Positions 1-8,514 are shown, numbered from the stretch's first letter. The stretch is DNA of 28,478 bases from Pseudomonadota bacterium (GCA_023457435.1 JAEWLS010000033.1:1-28478); one strand, 5' to 3'. The notes: a model not told the origin generated them from the letters alone. Numbers and translations are program-made.

Positions 1-1
1 G

Positions 2-241
2 CCGAAGGGCGCGGTGGAGATCATCTTCCGCGAGGAAAAGAACGACCCGGCCAAGATCGCCGAGCGCGAGGCCGAGTACAAGCGTCGCTTCGCCAACCCC
101 TTCGTGGCCGGCGCGCGTGGCTTCATCGACGACGTGATCATGCCGCACGAGACCCGCAAGCGCGTGTGCCGTTCGCTGGCGATGCTGAAGGACAAGGAAC
201 TGGAAAACCCGTGGCGCAAGCACGGCAACATCCCGCTCTGA
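2..241 (+). CDS. pccB: Propionyl-CoA carboxylase beta chain, C-terminal fragment
   Basis: Only the last 79 residues are present; the gene begins left of the window. The reading frame is open from base 2 and ends in TGA at 239-241. The tail GFIDDVIMPHETRKR followed by ENPWRKHGNIPL is the typical carboxyltransferase C terminus of PccB-type acyl-CoA carboxylase beta chains. PccB transfers the carboxyl group from biotin to propionyl-CoA, giving methylmalonyl-CoA, in the cytoplasm. The next gene, 22 bases downstream on the same strand, is the partner alpha chain, which supports the assignment. Leucine codons here are almost all CTG, like the first half of pccA and unlike the genes that follow. Confidence 0.9.
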   Translation, partial: PKGAVEIIFREEKNDPAKIAEREAEYKRRFANPFVAGARGFIDDVIMPHETRKRVCRSLAMLKDKELENPWRKHGNIPL

Positions 242-263
242 TCCGCGCACGAGGAATACATAC

Positions 264-2285
264 ATGTTCAAGAAGATCCTGATTGCAAACCGCGGCGAGA
301 TTGCCTGCCGCGTCATCAAGACCGCCCGCAAGATGGGTATCCAGACCGTCGCCGTGCATTCGGAAGCGGACAAGGACGCGCTGTTCGTCGACCTGGCCGA
401 CGAGGCTGTGTGCATCGGCCCGGCGCCGTCCAAAGAGTCCTACCTGGTGATGGACAAGATCATCGCCGCCTGCAAGCAGACCGGCGCCGAAGCGGTGCAC
501 CCGGGCTACGGCTTCCTGTCGGAGAACGCCGAGTTCTCGCGCCGCCTGGAAGAGGAAGGCATCAAGTTCATCGGCCCGAAGCACTACTCGGTCGCCAAGA
601 TGGGCGACAAGATCGAGTCCAAGAAGCTGGCGATCGAAGCGGGCGTGGACACCATCCCCGGCTACAACGACGCGATCGCGGGGCCCGACGAGGCCGTCGA
701 GATCGCGAAGAAGATCGGCTATCCGGTGATGATCAAGGCCTCCGCCGGCGGTGGCGGCAAGGGCGTGCGCGTTGCCTTCAACGACAAGGAGGCGCACGAG
801 GGCTTCGCCTCCTGCGTCAATGAAGCGAAGAACGCCTTCGGCGACGACCGCGTCTTCATCGAGAAGTACGTGCTCGAGCCGCGCCACATCGAGATCCAGG
901 TGCTGGGCGACTCGCATGGCAACTACGTCTATCTGAACGAGCGCGACTGCTCGATCCAGCGCCGTCATCAGAAGGTCATCGAGGAGGCGCCGAGCCCCTT
1001 CGTCGACCCGGCGATGCGCAAGGCGATGGGCGAGCAGGCCGTGGCGCTGGCACGCGCGGTCAACTACGAGTCGGCCGGTACGGTCGAGTTCGTGGTCAGC
1101 GGCGCGACCAAGGAATTCTACTTCCTGGAGATGAACACCCGCCTGCAGGTCGAGCACCCGGTGACCGAGCTCGTCACCGGCATCGACCTCGTCGAGCAGA
1201 TGATCCGTGTCGCGGCCGGCGAGAAGCTTCAGGTCCAGCAGGAGAATGTGAAGCTCAACGGCTGGGCAATCGAGAGCCGCCTCTACGCCGAAGATCCGTT
1301 CCGGAACTTCCTGCCGTCGATCGGCCGCCTTACGCGATACCGCCCGCCCTCCGAAGGCAGGCGCGAGAACGGCACAGTCGTGCGCAACGACACGGGCGTG
1401 TTCGAAGGCGGCGAGATCTCGATGTACTACGACCCGATGATCGCCAAGCTCTGCACCTGGACGCCGGGCGATCCCCACGAAGCACGACTCGCGGCAATCG
1501 ACGCCATGGGCAAGGCGCTCGACGATTTCGAGGTCGAAGGCATCGGCCATAACCTCCCCTTCCTGTCCGCGGTAATGGACCAGCAGCGCTTCCGAGAAGG
1601 GCGCCTCACTACCGCTTACATCGCCGAGGAATTTCCTGAGGGTTTCCATGGGGTCGTGCCGAGCGACGCGCAGGCGCGCCAGCTCGCGTCGGTCGCGGTG
1701 TTCGCAAACCTGCGGGCGCAAAAACGCGCGGTGCTCATCTCTGGCGCTCTTGCGAACCACCCGCGCAAGGTCGGCGAGGATTGGGTCGTGACGATCGATG
1801 GCCGCGAGTTCAATGCGACCGTGAAAGAGGGCGGGGGCTATACGCGCGTGATCCTCGACGGTGGTGAACCTACGAAAGTTTCGTCCGACTGGCTGCCGGG
1901 CCGGCCGCATGCGCAATTCTCGGTCGGCGACGACCTGCTCGGCGTGAAGATCTGGCCCGCGGGCTCCGGCTGGCGGCTGCGCTGGCGCGGCATGGACGTG
2001 GTGGCGCACGTGCGCTCGCCGCGTGTCGCCGAACTCGCCCGCCTGATGCCGAAGAAGGCGGCGCCGGACACCTCCAAGATGCTGCTCTGCCCGATGCCCG
2101 GCGTGATCACCTCGGTACTGGCCGCCGAGGGCGATACGGTCGAGGCCGGTCAGGCGCTGGCTACCGTCGAGGCGATGAAGATGGAGAACGTGCTTCGAGC
2201 CGAACGGCGCGGCGTGGTCAAGCACGTCGCCGCCAAGTCCGGGCAGAGCCTCGCCGTCGACGAGCTCATCATGGAGTTCGAGTGA
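264..2285 (+). CDS. pccA: Propionyl-CoA carboxylase alpha chain (biotin carboxylase + biotin carrier)
   Basis: The 673-residue protein carboxylates its own biotin with ATP and bicarbonate and passes the carboxyl group to PccB. The N terminus MFKKILIANRGEIACRV is the classic biotin carboxylase start. The ATP-grasp glycine-rich loop K158-ASAGGGGKG lies at about 158-167, and the catalytic motif EMNTRLQVEHP at 289-299. The biotin carrier domain occupies roughly 600-673, with the biotinylated lysine K639 in EAMKMEN. Length fits a fused BC-BCCP PccA. The ATG at 264 follows a GAGG-containing ribosome site. The stop TGA shares one base with the ATG of the mutase gene, so the two are translationally coupled. 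Leucine codon choice changes abruptly near base 1160 (see findings). Confidence 0.96.
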   Translation: MFKKILIANRGEIACRVIKTARKMGIQTVAVHSEADKDALFVDLADEAVCIGPAPSKESYLVMDKIIAACKQTGAEAVHPGYGFLSENAEFSRRLEEEGIKFIGPKHYSVAKMGDKIESKKLAIEAGVDTIPGYNDAIAGPDEAVEIAKKIGYPVMIKASAGGGGKGVRVAFNDKEAHEGFASCVNEAKNAFGDDRVFIEKYVLEPRHIEIQVLGDSHGNYVYLNERDCSIQRRHQKVIEEAPSPFVDPAMRKAMGEQAVALARAVNYESAGTVEFVVSGATKEFYFLEMNTRLQVEHPVTELVTGIDLVEQMIRVAAGEKLQVQQENVKLNGWAIESRLYAEDPFRNFLPSIGRLTRYRPPSEGRRENGTVVRNDTGVFEGGEISMYYDPMIAKLCTWTPGDPHEARLAAIDAMGKALDDFEVEGIGHNLPFLSAVMDQQRFREGRLTTAYIAEEFPEGFHGVVPSDAQARQLASVAVFANLRAQKRAVLISGALANHPRKVGEDWVVTIDGREFNATVKEGGGYTRVILDGGEPTKVSSDWLPGRPHAQFSVGDDLLGVKIWPAGSGWRLRWRGMDVVAHVRSPRVAELARLMPKKAAPDTSKMLLCPMPGVITSVLAAEGDTVEAGQALATVEAMKMENVLRAERRGVVKHVAAKSGQSLAVDELIMEFE

Positions 2286-4420
2286 TGTCCGAGAAGCTGG
2301 CCACGTGGCGGTCAGCCGCCGAGAAGGAGATCAAGGCCGATCCCGACACGCTGACCTGGCACACGCCGGAAGGCATTGCGGTCAAGCCGGTCTATACGTC
2401 CGAGGATATCGCCGGGATCGAAGCCATCGACTCCCTGCCCGGCCAAAAGCCGTTCCTGCGCGGCCCTCGCGCCACCATGTACACCGGCCGGCCATGGACG
2501 ATTCGCCAGTACGCGGGATTCTCGACGGCGGAAGCCTCGAATGACTTCTACCGCAAGGCGCTCTTGGCCGGGCAGCAGGGCGTGTCGGTAGCATTCGACC
2601 TTGCAACCCACCGCGGCTACGACAGCGACCATCCGCGCGTCGAAGGCGATGTCGGCAAGGCTGGGGTGGCGATCGACTCGGTCGAGGACATGAAGATCCT
2701 GTTCGACGGGATCCCGCTCGACAAGGTTTCGGTGTCGATGACCATGAACGGCGCGGTCATTCCCATCCTGGCGAACTTCATCGTTGCGGGCGAAGAGCAG
2801 GGCGTCCCGCGGGCTCAGCTCTCCGGAACCATCCAGAACGACATTCTCAAGGAGTTCATGGTCCGCAACACCTACATCTACCCGCCCGAGCCCTCGATGC
2901 GGATCGTCGCCGACATCATCGAGTTCACGGCGAAGGAGATGCCGAAGTTCAACTCGATCTCGATCTCCGGCTATCACATGCAGGAGGCGGGGGCGACGCT
3001 GGTGCAGGAGCTCGCGTTCACACTTGCCGACGGCCGCGAGTACGTGCGCGCCGCGTTGAAGAAGGGGCTGGACGTCGACGACTTCGCGGGTCGCCTCTCA
3101 TTCTTCTTCGCCATCGGCATGAACTTCTTCATGGAAGCGGCGAAGCTGCGTGCGGCCCGACTGTTGTGGACCCGCATCATGGAGGAGTTCCAGCCGAAGA
3201 AGGCCTCGTCGCTGATGCTGCGCACGCACTGCCAGACGTCCGGCGTGTCGCTGCAGGAGCAGGATCCCTACAACAACATCGTCCGCACCGCCTTCGAGGC
3301 GATGAGCGCCGTGCTCGGCGGGACACAGTCGCTGCACACGAACTCGTTCGACGAGGCGATCGCGCTGCCTACCGAGTTCTCGGCGCGCATCGCCCGCAAC
3401 ACGCAGCTCATCCTCCAGCACGAAACGGGCGTCACCAAGGTCGTCGATCCGCTTGCCGGCTCCTACTATGTCGAGAGCCTCACCAAGGAACTCGCAGACG
3501 CTGCTTGGGCGCTGATCGAGGAGGTCGAGACGATGGGCGGCATGACGCGGGCGGTCCACGAGGGCCTGCCGAAGCGCATGATCGAGGAAGCCGCCACACG
3601 GAAGCAGGCGGCAATAGACCGCGGCGACGAGGTGATCGTCGGTGTCAACAAGTACCGGCTCGAGCAGGAAGACCAGATCGACATCCTCGCCATCGACAAC
3701 AAGGCGGTGCGCGAGGCGCAGATTCGCCGTATCGAGCTGACCCGCCGACAGCGCGATCCCGAGCGCGTGGAGCGCGCGCTCGCCGCGCTGCGCGAGGTCG
3801 CGGAGAGCGGAACGGGAAACATCCTCGAAGCCGCAGTCGAAGCCTCCCGCGCCCGCGCCACCGTGGGCGAGATTTCAGATGCGATGCGCGCCGTGTTCAA
3901 CGATCACAGCGCGGTGCCCGAAGTCGTGAGCAAGGTCTACGGCGCCGCCTATGAGGGCGAGCCCGAGTACGAGACGTTGGTCGAGCGTATCGGGCAGCTC
4001 AGGACGGCGCTCGGCGAGTCGCCCAAGGTGCTGGTCGCGAAACTCGGCCAGGACGGCCACGACCGCGGCGCCAAGATCATCGCCTCGGCATTCGGCGACC
4101 TCGGCTTCGAGGTGATCGCCGGGCCGCTGTTCCAGACGCCGGACGAGGCTGCCGAGCTTGCAGTAAAGTCGAAAGTTCACGTGGTCGGCATGTCGTCGCT
4201 GGCTGCGGGCCACAGGACGCTGGCGCCACAGCTTGTGGAGGCGCTGAAGGCGAAGGGCGCCGAGGAAATCATCGTTGTCGCCGGAGGGGTCATCCCGCGG
4301 CAGGACTACCAGTTCCTGCTCGATTCCGGTGTCTCGGCGGTGTTCGGGCCGGGCACCAACGTGCTCGACGCGGCGCGCGCGGTGCTGGACCTGATGGAAG
4401 GGAAAAGAAGGAACGCTTAA
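2285..4420 (+). CDS. scpA: Methylmalonyl-CoA mutase (single-chain, B12-dependent)
   Basis: This 711-residue enzyme rearranges (R)-methylmalonyl-CoA to succinyl-CoA using adenosylcobalamin and completes propionate assimilation after PccAB. The N-terminal part holds the substrate barrel (RGPRATMYTGRPWTIRQYAG near residue 60). The C-terminal B12-binding domain carries the base-off signature DxHxxG at D590-G-H592-D-R-G595, and ends in the usual GPGTN segment. Length matches homodimeric or alpha-type mutases. An in-frame GTG exists at 2282, but the ATG at 2285 is preferred: it sits 8 bases after GGAG and forms a TGATG overlap with pccA. No epimerase or MeaB chaperone gene is visible. The stop TAA is nested with the stop of the convergent MoaD-like gene. 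Confidence 0.96.
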   Translation: MSEKLATWRSAAEKEIKADPDTLTWHTPEGIAVKPVYTSEDIAGIEAIDSLPGQKPFLRGPRATMYTGRPWTIRQYAGFSTAEASNDFYRKALLAGQQGVSVAFDLATHRGYDSDHPRVEGDVGKAGVAIDSVEDMKILFDGIPLDKVSVSMTMNGAVIPILANFIVAGEEQGVPRAQLSGTIQNDILKEFMVRNTYIYPPEPSMRIVADIIEFTAKEMPKFNSISISGYHMQEAGATLVQELAFTLADGREYVRAALKKGLDVDDFAGRLSFFFAIGMNFFMEAAKLRAARLLWTRIMEEFQPKKASSLMLRTHCQTSGVSLQEQDPYNNIVRTAFEAMSAVLGGTQSLHTNSFDEAIALPTEFSARIARNTQLILQHETGVTKVVDPLAGSYYVESLTKELADAAWALIEEVETMGGMTRAVHEGLPKRMIEEAATRKQAAIDRGDEVIVGVNKYRLEQEDQIDILAIDNKAVREAQIRRIELTRRQRDPERVERALAALREVAESGTGNILEAAVEASRARATVGEISDAMRAVFNDHSAVPEVVSKVYGAAYEGEPEYETLVERIGQLRTALGESPKVLVAKLGQDGHDRGAKIIASAFGDLGFEVIAGPLFQTPDEAAELAVKSKVHVVGMSSLAAGHRTLAPQLVEALKAKGAEEIIVVAGGVIPRQDYQFLLDSGVSAVFGPGTNVLDAARAVLDLMEGKRRNA

Positions 4421-4719
4421 CCCCCGCTGATCGCCGTCACCACGAAGACGTCGGCGCCGGCATTCAGGGGCGTTACAAGCTTTGCCCGTCGGCCATCGAC
4501 GAACACGTTCATGTGCTTGCGGATCGCTGGCGTCGTGTCGCAGATGCGGTCGCGCATTCCCGGCCACTGCTCGTCAAGCCCGTCGACCATCTCGTCGACG
4601 CTAGCCGCGGACAGTTTCAGCCGGCGCGGCGCTCCTGGAAACAGGTCGGCGAGCGGGGCGCACAGCGTCACGTTGACGACGCCGCCCTGCTCCCGGTTGG
4701 TCGGAACGCGCTGGTGCAT
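4417..4719 (-). CDS. MoaD/ThiS-family ubiquitin-like protein
   Basis: A 100-residue protein with a beta-grasp pattern: VNVTLCAPLADLFPG at the start, a VDEMVDGLDEQWPG helix and the closing ADVFVVTAISGG. It ends exactly in Gly-Gly, the feature by which MoaD, ThiS and SAMP-type proteins are adenylated and thiocarboxylated or conjugated. The ATG at 4719 lies 8 bases after the BNR gene stop and lacks a clear ribosome site. A GTG near the VTLCAP segment is a possible shorter start. No molybdopterin or thiamine biosynthesis gene is adjacent; its only operon partner is the Asp-box propeller upstream, so its role is open. The stop overlaps the mutase stop on the other strand by 4 bases (TTAA). Confidence 0.85.
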   Translation of the reverse strand: MHQRVPTNREQGGVVNVTLCAPLADLFPGAPRRLKLSAASVDEMVDGLDEQWPGMRDRICDTTPAIRKHMNVFVDGRRAKLVTPLNAGADVFVVTAISGG

Positions 4720-4727
4720 CGTCTAGC

Positions 4728-5813
4728 CTAGCCGCGCAGCGTCGCTGTTTCCACCGACGAGATCGCCGGCAGGTGCTCGGCGATCATCGTCCAGCTTTCG
4801 GCCTCGTCGTTGCTGGCGAACAGCGCTCCACCCGAGGTTCCGAAATAGACGCCGGCGTTGATCATCTCGTCGGTGGCCATGGCCTGCCGCAAGACGCCGA
4901 AAAATGCGTTTTCCTGAGGCAGACCCCTGCGCAGGTCCTTCCAGGTCTTTCCGCCGTCGCGCGAGCGGTAAACCGCCGCCTTGGCATCCGGCATGTAGCG
5001 GCCCTTGCTGTCGCCGTTCAGAGGCAGGAGGAAGACCGTATCCGGGTCGAAGGGATGCGCCGCCGACGGGAATCCGAAGGTGGACGGCAACCCGTCCTCG
5101 ATCGATTGCCAGCTCTTGCCGGCGTCGTCGGAACGATACATCCCGCAATGGTTCTGCTGGTAGAGCCGCGTGGAACTGCCCGCTGCGAGGGTGAAGTTGT
5201 GCACGCACTGGCCCCATTCCGGGTAGCGCTGATCTTCAGGCATGTAGTCGGCGCGCACACCTTTGTTGCGCGGCTCCCACGTCTTGCCACCGTCCTCTGT
5301 GTAGAAGACGCCGGCCGACGAAATGCCAACCCAGATGCGTTGCGTATTCCTGGGGTCGACGACGATGGTGTGAAGGATGAGGCCGGCGCCCCCGGGGTTC
5401 CAGTCCGGTCGCGTCGGATGTTCCTGCAGGCCGCGCACCTCGGTCCAGTTGACGCCGCCGTCAGTGCTCTTGAACAGCGCTGCCGGCTGCACGCCGGCGT
5501 AGAGCGTTCCATCCGCCACCGCGGTCAGGCTCCATACGCTCTTGACGGGCTCCTCGCCCGCCGGATTTGCCAGCCCGGCGCTCGAGTGGGTCCAGGTCTT
5601 GCCCTTGTCGGAGGACTTCCAGACAGCGGGTCCGAACCATTCCGAGCCTCCGCCGGCGTAGATCGTACCGTCCCTGGAGTCGACAATCGCGTGGTTGATC
5701 GGCCAATGCTCGCAATGCGGGCCATCCAGTTTCCAGCTCTTGCGCTCAGTGTCGCTCGACGCGACGAACAGACCCTTCTTGGTCCCCACCACCACCATCA
5801 CATTGTCGGCCAT
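4728..5813 (-). CDS. BNR/Asp-box repeat beta-propeller protein (sialidase-like fold)
   Basis: A 361-residue protein with repeated Asp-box motifs of the form S-x-D-x-G-x-x-W: SSDKGKTW, STDGGVNW, TEDGGKTW, SDDAGKSW and SRDGGKTW, plus a weaker SNDEAESW. These mark the turns of a six- or seven-bladed beta-propeller of the sialidase/VPS10/YCF48 type. No signal peptide is seen (MADNVMVVVGTKKGLFVAS), so it is probably cytoplasmic. Similar proteins are often labelled exo-alpha-sialidase or glycosyl hydrolase, but the Asp-box shows fold, not sialidase activity; no catalytic Arg triad was identified. The ATG at 5813 has a strong GGAGGAG site. It heads a two-gene unit with the MoaD-like gene. Confidence 0.88.
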   Translation of the reverse strand: MADNVMVVVGTKKGLFVASSDTERKSWKLDGPHCEHWPINHAIVDSRDGTIYAGGGSEWFGPAVWKSSDKGKTWTHSSAGLANPAGEEPVKSVWSLTAVADGTLYAGVQPAALFKSTDGGVNWTEVRGLQEHPTRPDWNPGGAGLILHTIVVDPRNTQRIWVGISSAGVFYTEDGGKTWEPRNKGVRADYMPEDQRYPEWGQCVHNFTLAAGSSTRLYQQNHCGMYRSDDAGKSWQSIEDGLPSTFGFPSAAHPFDPDTVFLLPLNGDSKGRYMPDAKAAVYRSRDGGKTWKDLRRGLPQENAFFGVLRQAMATDEMINAGVYFGTSGGALFASNDEAESWTMIAEHLPAISSVETATLRG

Positions 5814-5893
5814 CGCTGTCTCCTCCCGGGCAAACGCTTCAACCCATGACGTGCGACTGCCGCCCGATGCGACATGCCGAACTGGACAATTGG

Positions 5894-5905
5894 GTTGATA
5901 TCAAC
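5894..5905. promoter_or_regulatory. Perfect 12-bp palindrome, candidate MarR operator
   Basis: GTTGATATCAAC is its own reverse complement. It lies in the divergent gap between the BNR/MoaD unit (start 5813) and the marR gene. AT-rich palindromes of this size between a MarR gene and a divergent target are typical autoregulatory operators. That this MarR binds here is an inference from position and symmetry. Confidence 0.55.
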
Positions 5906-5958
5906 AGAATACCCGGATGACCGTGCCGCACAAGACCCCCATTGGGCCCCCTTTCGCC

Positions 5959-6372
5959 ATGACCCTGACGGTTCGCGACACTTGCATGTGCCTGCACGTG
6001 CAGCGCGCCGCGCGGGCGCTCGCGAGACGGTTTGACGAGGCGCTGAAACCGTTCGGACTGACGAACCAGCAGTTCTCGCTGCTGATGAGCCTCAACCGTC
6101 CGCAGGCGCCGCAGATGAAGGAAGTGGCGTCGGTGCTGGCCCTCGACCGAACGACGCTGACGGCAAATCTCAAGCCGCTGGAGCGTCGCGGCCTTCTACA
6201 GATCGCATCGGATGAGAGCGACAAACGCAGCCGCCGCTTGGCGCTTACCGACGCAGGGCGCGCGGCGCTCGTCGCGGCCCTTCCGGCATGGTGCGCAACG
6301 GAAGAGGCCGTCGAGGCCGGCCTGAAAGGCGAAGCCGAGGCACTGCGGCAGGAGCTCAGGGCGTTGGGATAG
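5959..6372 (+). CDS. MarR-family transcriptional regulator
   Basis: A 137-residue winged-helix regulator. The N-terminal segment RDTCMCLHVQRAARALARRFDEAL forms the dimerisation helix. The recognition region is about residues 50-90: KEVASVLALDRTTLTANLKPLERRGLL, followed by the wing DKRSRRLALTDAGRAAL. The Cys-x-Cys at the start of helix 1 recurs in one MarR subgroup and might be a ligand or redox site (inference). The frame is open from an ATG at 5917, which would add 14 residues but would put the palindrome only 11 bases from the start. The ATG at 5959 matches the usual family N terminus and leaves room for the operator, so it is preferred; neither has a good ribosome site. The 3' end overlaps the convergent ModE-like gene by 17 bases. 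Confidence 0.88.
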   Translation: MTLTVRDTCMCLHVQRAARALARRFDEALKPFGLTNQQFSLLMSLNRPQAPQMKEVASVLALDRTTLTANLKPLERRGLLQIASDESDKRSRRLALTDAGRAALVAALPAWCATEEAVEAGLKGEAEALRQELRALG

Positions 6373-6691
6373 GCAGCCTGGCGACAAGCGACGCCACAGC
6401 CTCCGAAGCCGTTTTCTCGATATCGCGGAACAGGGCCAGGAGCTGCTCGCCGGCCTCGGTCAGCCGCGCCCCGCCGCCTTGCGCGCCACCGGCCCTTGTT
6501 TCGACGACTGGTGCGCCGGCGAGGCGAGCCGTTTCCTCAACGAGATCCCAGGCGCGCTTGTAGGACATGCCCATGGCGCGCGCGCCGGCGGAAATCGAGC
6601 CGGTCTCGGTGATGGCTTCGAGAAGCCGCGCCTTGCCCGGTCCGAGCCGCCCGCCATCCTCGAAATCGATCCGCACGTTCAGGACGGGCAT
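6356..6691 (-). CDS. Short ModE-like winged-helix regulator (DNA-binding domain only)
   Basis: A 111-residue protein matching the N-terminal DNA-binding domain of ModE: GPGKARLLEAITETGSISAGARAMGMSYKRAWDLVE, the LysR-like helix-turn-helix with the conserved MSYKRAW recognition helix. Full ModE is about 260 residues and adds two Mop/TOBE molybdate-sensing domains; these are absent, so how it senses molybdate is not evident. It is the last gene of modABC-modE: its ATG is 11 bases after the modC stop and follows GGAGAG. It probably binds the Mo-box upstream of modA. The ORF ends inside the 3' end of the convergent marR gene. Confidence 0.85.
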   Translation of the reverse strand: MPVLNVRIDFEDGGRLGPGKARLLEAITETGSISAGARAMGMSYKRAWDLVEETARLAGAPVVETRAGGAQGGGARLTEAGEQLLALFRDIEKTASEAVASLVARLPIPTP

Positions 6692-6702
6692 CGCCGCTCT
6701 CC

Positions 6703-7797
6703 TCAGGCCGTGGGCGCCGCCCCTGCGGGTTCAACGCTGACCGTCTTTACCACGGCATAGACCTGCATGCCTTCAGCCAACCGCAGGCGCGTGGCCGACA
6801 GTCGAGTGATATGCGCCACCACGGCTTCTCCGGCGCAGTCGATGCGTATGTCGGCGTTCGCCTCACCCCGCGCCTCGATCGACACGATGTTGCCAGCAAG
6901 CACGTTCAGCGCGCTGATGCCCTGGGGCTTCTCTGTCGCCACCATGATGTCACGGGCCCGCAGCCGCACGCGAACGAAGCTCCCCAGCGGCGCGTCGATA
7001 CGCGGTACGAGAAGCTGCCACGCATGAGATCGCAGCATGGTCATGCCGAACGCATGGTCCTGGCCAGCCACGCGCATAGCGAGCAGCGCACCGCCCTCGC
7101 CCGCTTCCTTGCCGGAGAACAGCTCTAGCCGCTGCACGATATCAGCCGCTGGTCCGAATGCCGCCAGCTTGCCGCCATCGATGACGGCGATGTTGGTCGC
7201 GAGCCGCGAGACTTCGGCCAGTTGGTGGCTCACGTAGACCATCGGTACACGAGCCTTGTCTCGGAGCCTCTCGATGTAGGGCAATATCTCGCGCTTGCGG
7301 GTTTCGTCGAGCGATGCGAGCGGCTCGTCCATGAGAATGAGCTTTGGTTCGGAAAGCAGCGCGCGGCCGATCGCGACGCGCTGTTTTTCACCGCCCGAAA
7401 GCAGGGCGGGACGCCGATCCAGCAGGTTGCCGAGGTCCAACAGGTCCACCACTCCGGCGAAATCGGCACGCACTCCACCGCGCGCCGCGAACCACCGCCC
7501 ATAGGACAGGTTTTGTCTGACGGTCAGGTGAGGGAACAGCCGCGCGTCCTGAAACACGTAGCCGATGCGGCGGCGATGCGGCCCGAGGAAGACGCGCCGC
7601 TGCGTATCGACCAGCGTCACGCCATCGACCGCGACGCGGCCCTCACGCGGCCTGACGAGCCCGGCGACGATGTTGACGAGGGTTGTCTTACCCGAACCCG
7701 ATGGCCCGAACAGTGCGATCAGCCGTCCGTCGCTCTCGAAGGCCACGTCGAGCTCGAAGCTGCCCTGCCGGTGCGCGATGTCTACGGAAATGCTCAC
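6703..7797 (-). CDS. modC: Molybdate ABC transporter ATP-binding protein ModC
   Basis: A 364-residue ATPase that powers molybdate import with ModB. Walker A GPSGSGKT is at residues 31-38, the ABC signature LSGGE at 133-137, and Walker B ILMDEP with D157/E158. The C-terminal ~100 residues form a Mop/TOBE domain (SALNVLAGNIVSIEARGEANADIRIDC), as in ModC and unlike generic sulfate or phosphate ATPases. The frame is open further upstream, but the GTG at 7797 is chosen because it forms a GTGA overlap with the modB stop and gives the usual ModC N terminus (SISVDIAHRQGSFELDVAF). Confidence 0.95.
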   Translation of the reverse strand: MSISVDIAHRQGSFELDVAFESDGRLIALFGPSGSGKTTLVNIVAGLVRPREGRVAVDGVTLVDTQRRVFLGPHRRRIGYVFQDARLFPHLTVRQNLSYGRWFAARGGVRADFAGVVDLLDLGNLLDRRPALLSGGEKQRVAIGRALLSEPKLILMDEPLASLDETRKREILPYIERLRDKARVPMVYVSHQLAEVSRLATNIAVIDGGKLAAFGPAADIVQRLELFSGKEAGEGGALLAMRVAGQDHAFGMTMLRSHAWQLLVPRIDAPLGSFVRVRLRARDIMVATEKPQGISALNVLAGNIVSIEARGEANADIRIDCAGEAVVAHITRLSATRLRLAEGMQVYAVVKTVSVEPAGAAPTA

Positions 7798-8495
7798 AGC
7801 CCCGCCGCCCGATTGGTCGCGCGACGCGCCAACCACTCGGACACGAGCAGCGCGGCGAGTGAGATGGCGATCGAAACGAGCGTGAGCCGCAGCGCGCCGA
7901 GTTCGCCACCCGGCACCTGTGTGAAAGTGTAGATCGCGGACGGCAGCGTCTGCGTCTCGCCCGGTATGTTGGAGACGAAGGTGATGGTCGCGCCGAACTC
8001 GCCCATCGCCTTGGCGAAGGCAAGGATCATTCCGGCGACCACGCCGGGCAGCGCCAGCGGCAGCGTAACGGTCGCAAACACCACAAGCGGCCGGGCACCC
8101 AGCGTCGCCGCAGCCGCCTCGTAGCGCCGGTCGACCGCCTCGATGGAAAGGCGGATTGCGCGCACCATCAGCGGGAACGCCATGACGGCGCAGGCGAGCG
8201 CGGCGCCGGTCCAGCGGAACGAGAAGACTATCCCCAGGTGCTCGGCGAGAAACGCGCCAACGGCGCCGCGACGGCCGAAGGTCAGCAGCAAAAGGTAGCC
8301 GGTGACGACCGGCGGCATGACCAGCGGCAGATGGACGATGCCGTTTAGCAGCGACCTGCCCCAGAAGTCGCGCCGCGCGAGCAGCCAGGCCACCATCACC
8401 CCGAACGGCAAACTAACCGCAGTCGCTACCAGCGCGACCTTCAGCGACAGGTGGACGGCAACCCATTCCTCGGGCTTGAGTTCAAGCCACTCCAT
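7794..8495 (-). CDS. modB: Molybdate ABC transporter permease ModB
   Basis: A 233-residue inner-membrane permease. About five hydrophobic spans are visible, starting with LSLKVALVATAVSLPFGVMV. The cytoplasmic EAA loop that docks on the ATPase reads EAAATLGARPLVVFATVTLP, the ModB/CysT pattern. The ATG at 8495 (MEWLELKPEEW) follows a G-rich stretch 19 bases after the modA stop and is preferred over a longer upstream frame that would add 41 arginine-rich, non-homologous residues. Its stop overlaps the modC start, so B and C are coupled. Confidence 0.94.
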   Translation of the reverse strand: MEWLELKPEEWVAVHLSLKVALVATAVSLPFGVMVAWLLARRDFWGRSLLNGIVHLPLVMPPVVTGYLLLLTFGRRGAVGAFLAEHLGIVFSFRWTGAALACAVMAFPLMVRAIRLSIEAVDRRYEAAAATLGARPLVVFATVTLPLALPGVVAGMILAFAKAMGEFGATITFVSNIPGETQTLPSAIYTFTQVPGGELGALRLTLVSIAISLAALLVSEWLARRATNRAAGL

Positions 8496-8514
8496 CCAGC
8501 CCCCATGGCTACGT

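Noticed and set aside
138..2225. Long minus-strand open frame (695 codons) opposite pccA
   Set aside because: It is the mirror of a high-GC gene with a clear function on the plus strand. The translation is Arg/His/Leu/Asp-rich with no domain.
4728..5813. Annotation of the BNR protein as an active sialidase
   Set aside because: Asp-box repeats define the fold only. No signal peptide and no catalytic Arg triad were identified.
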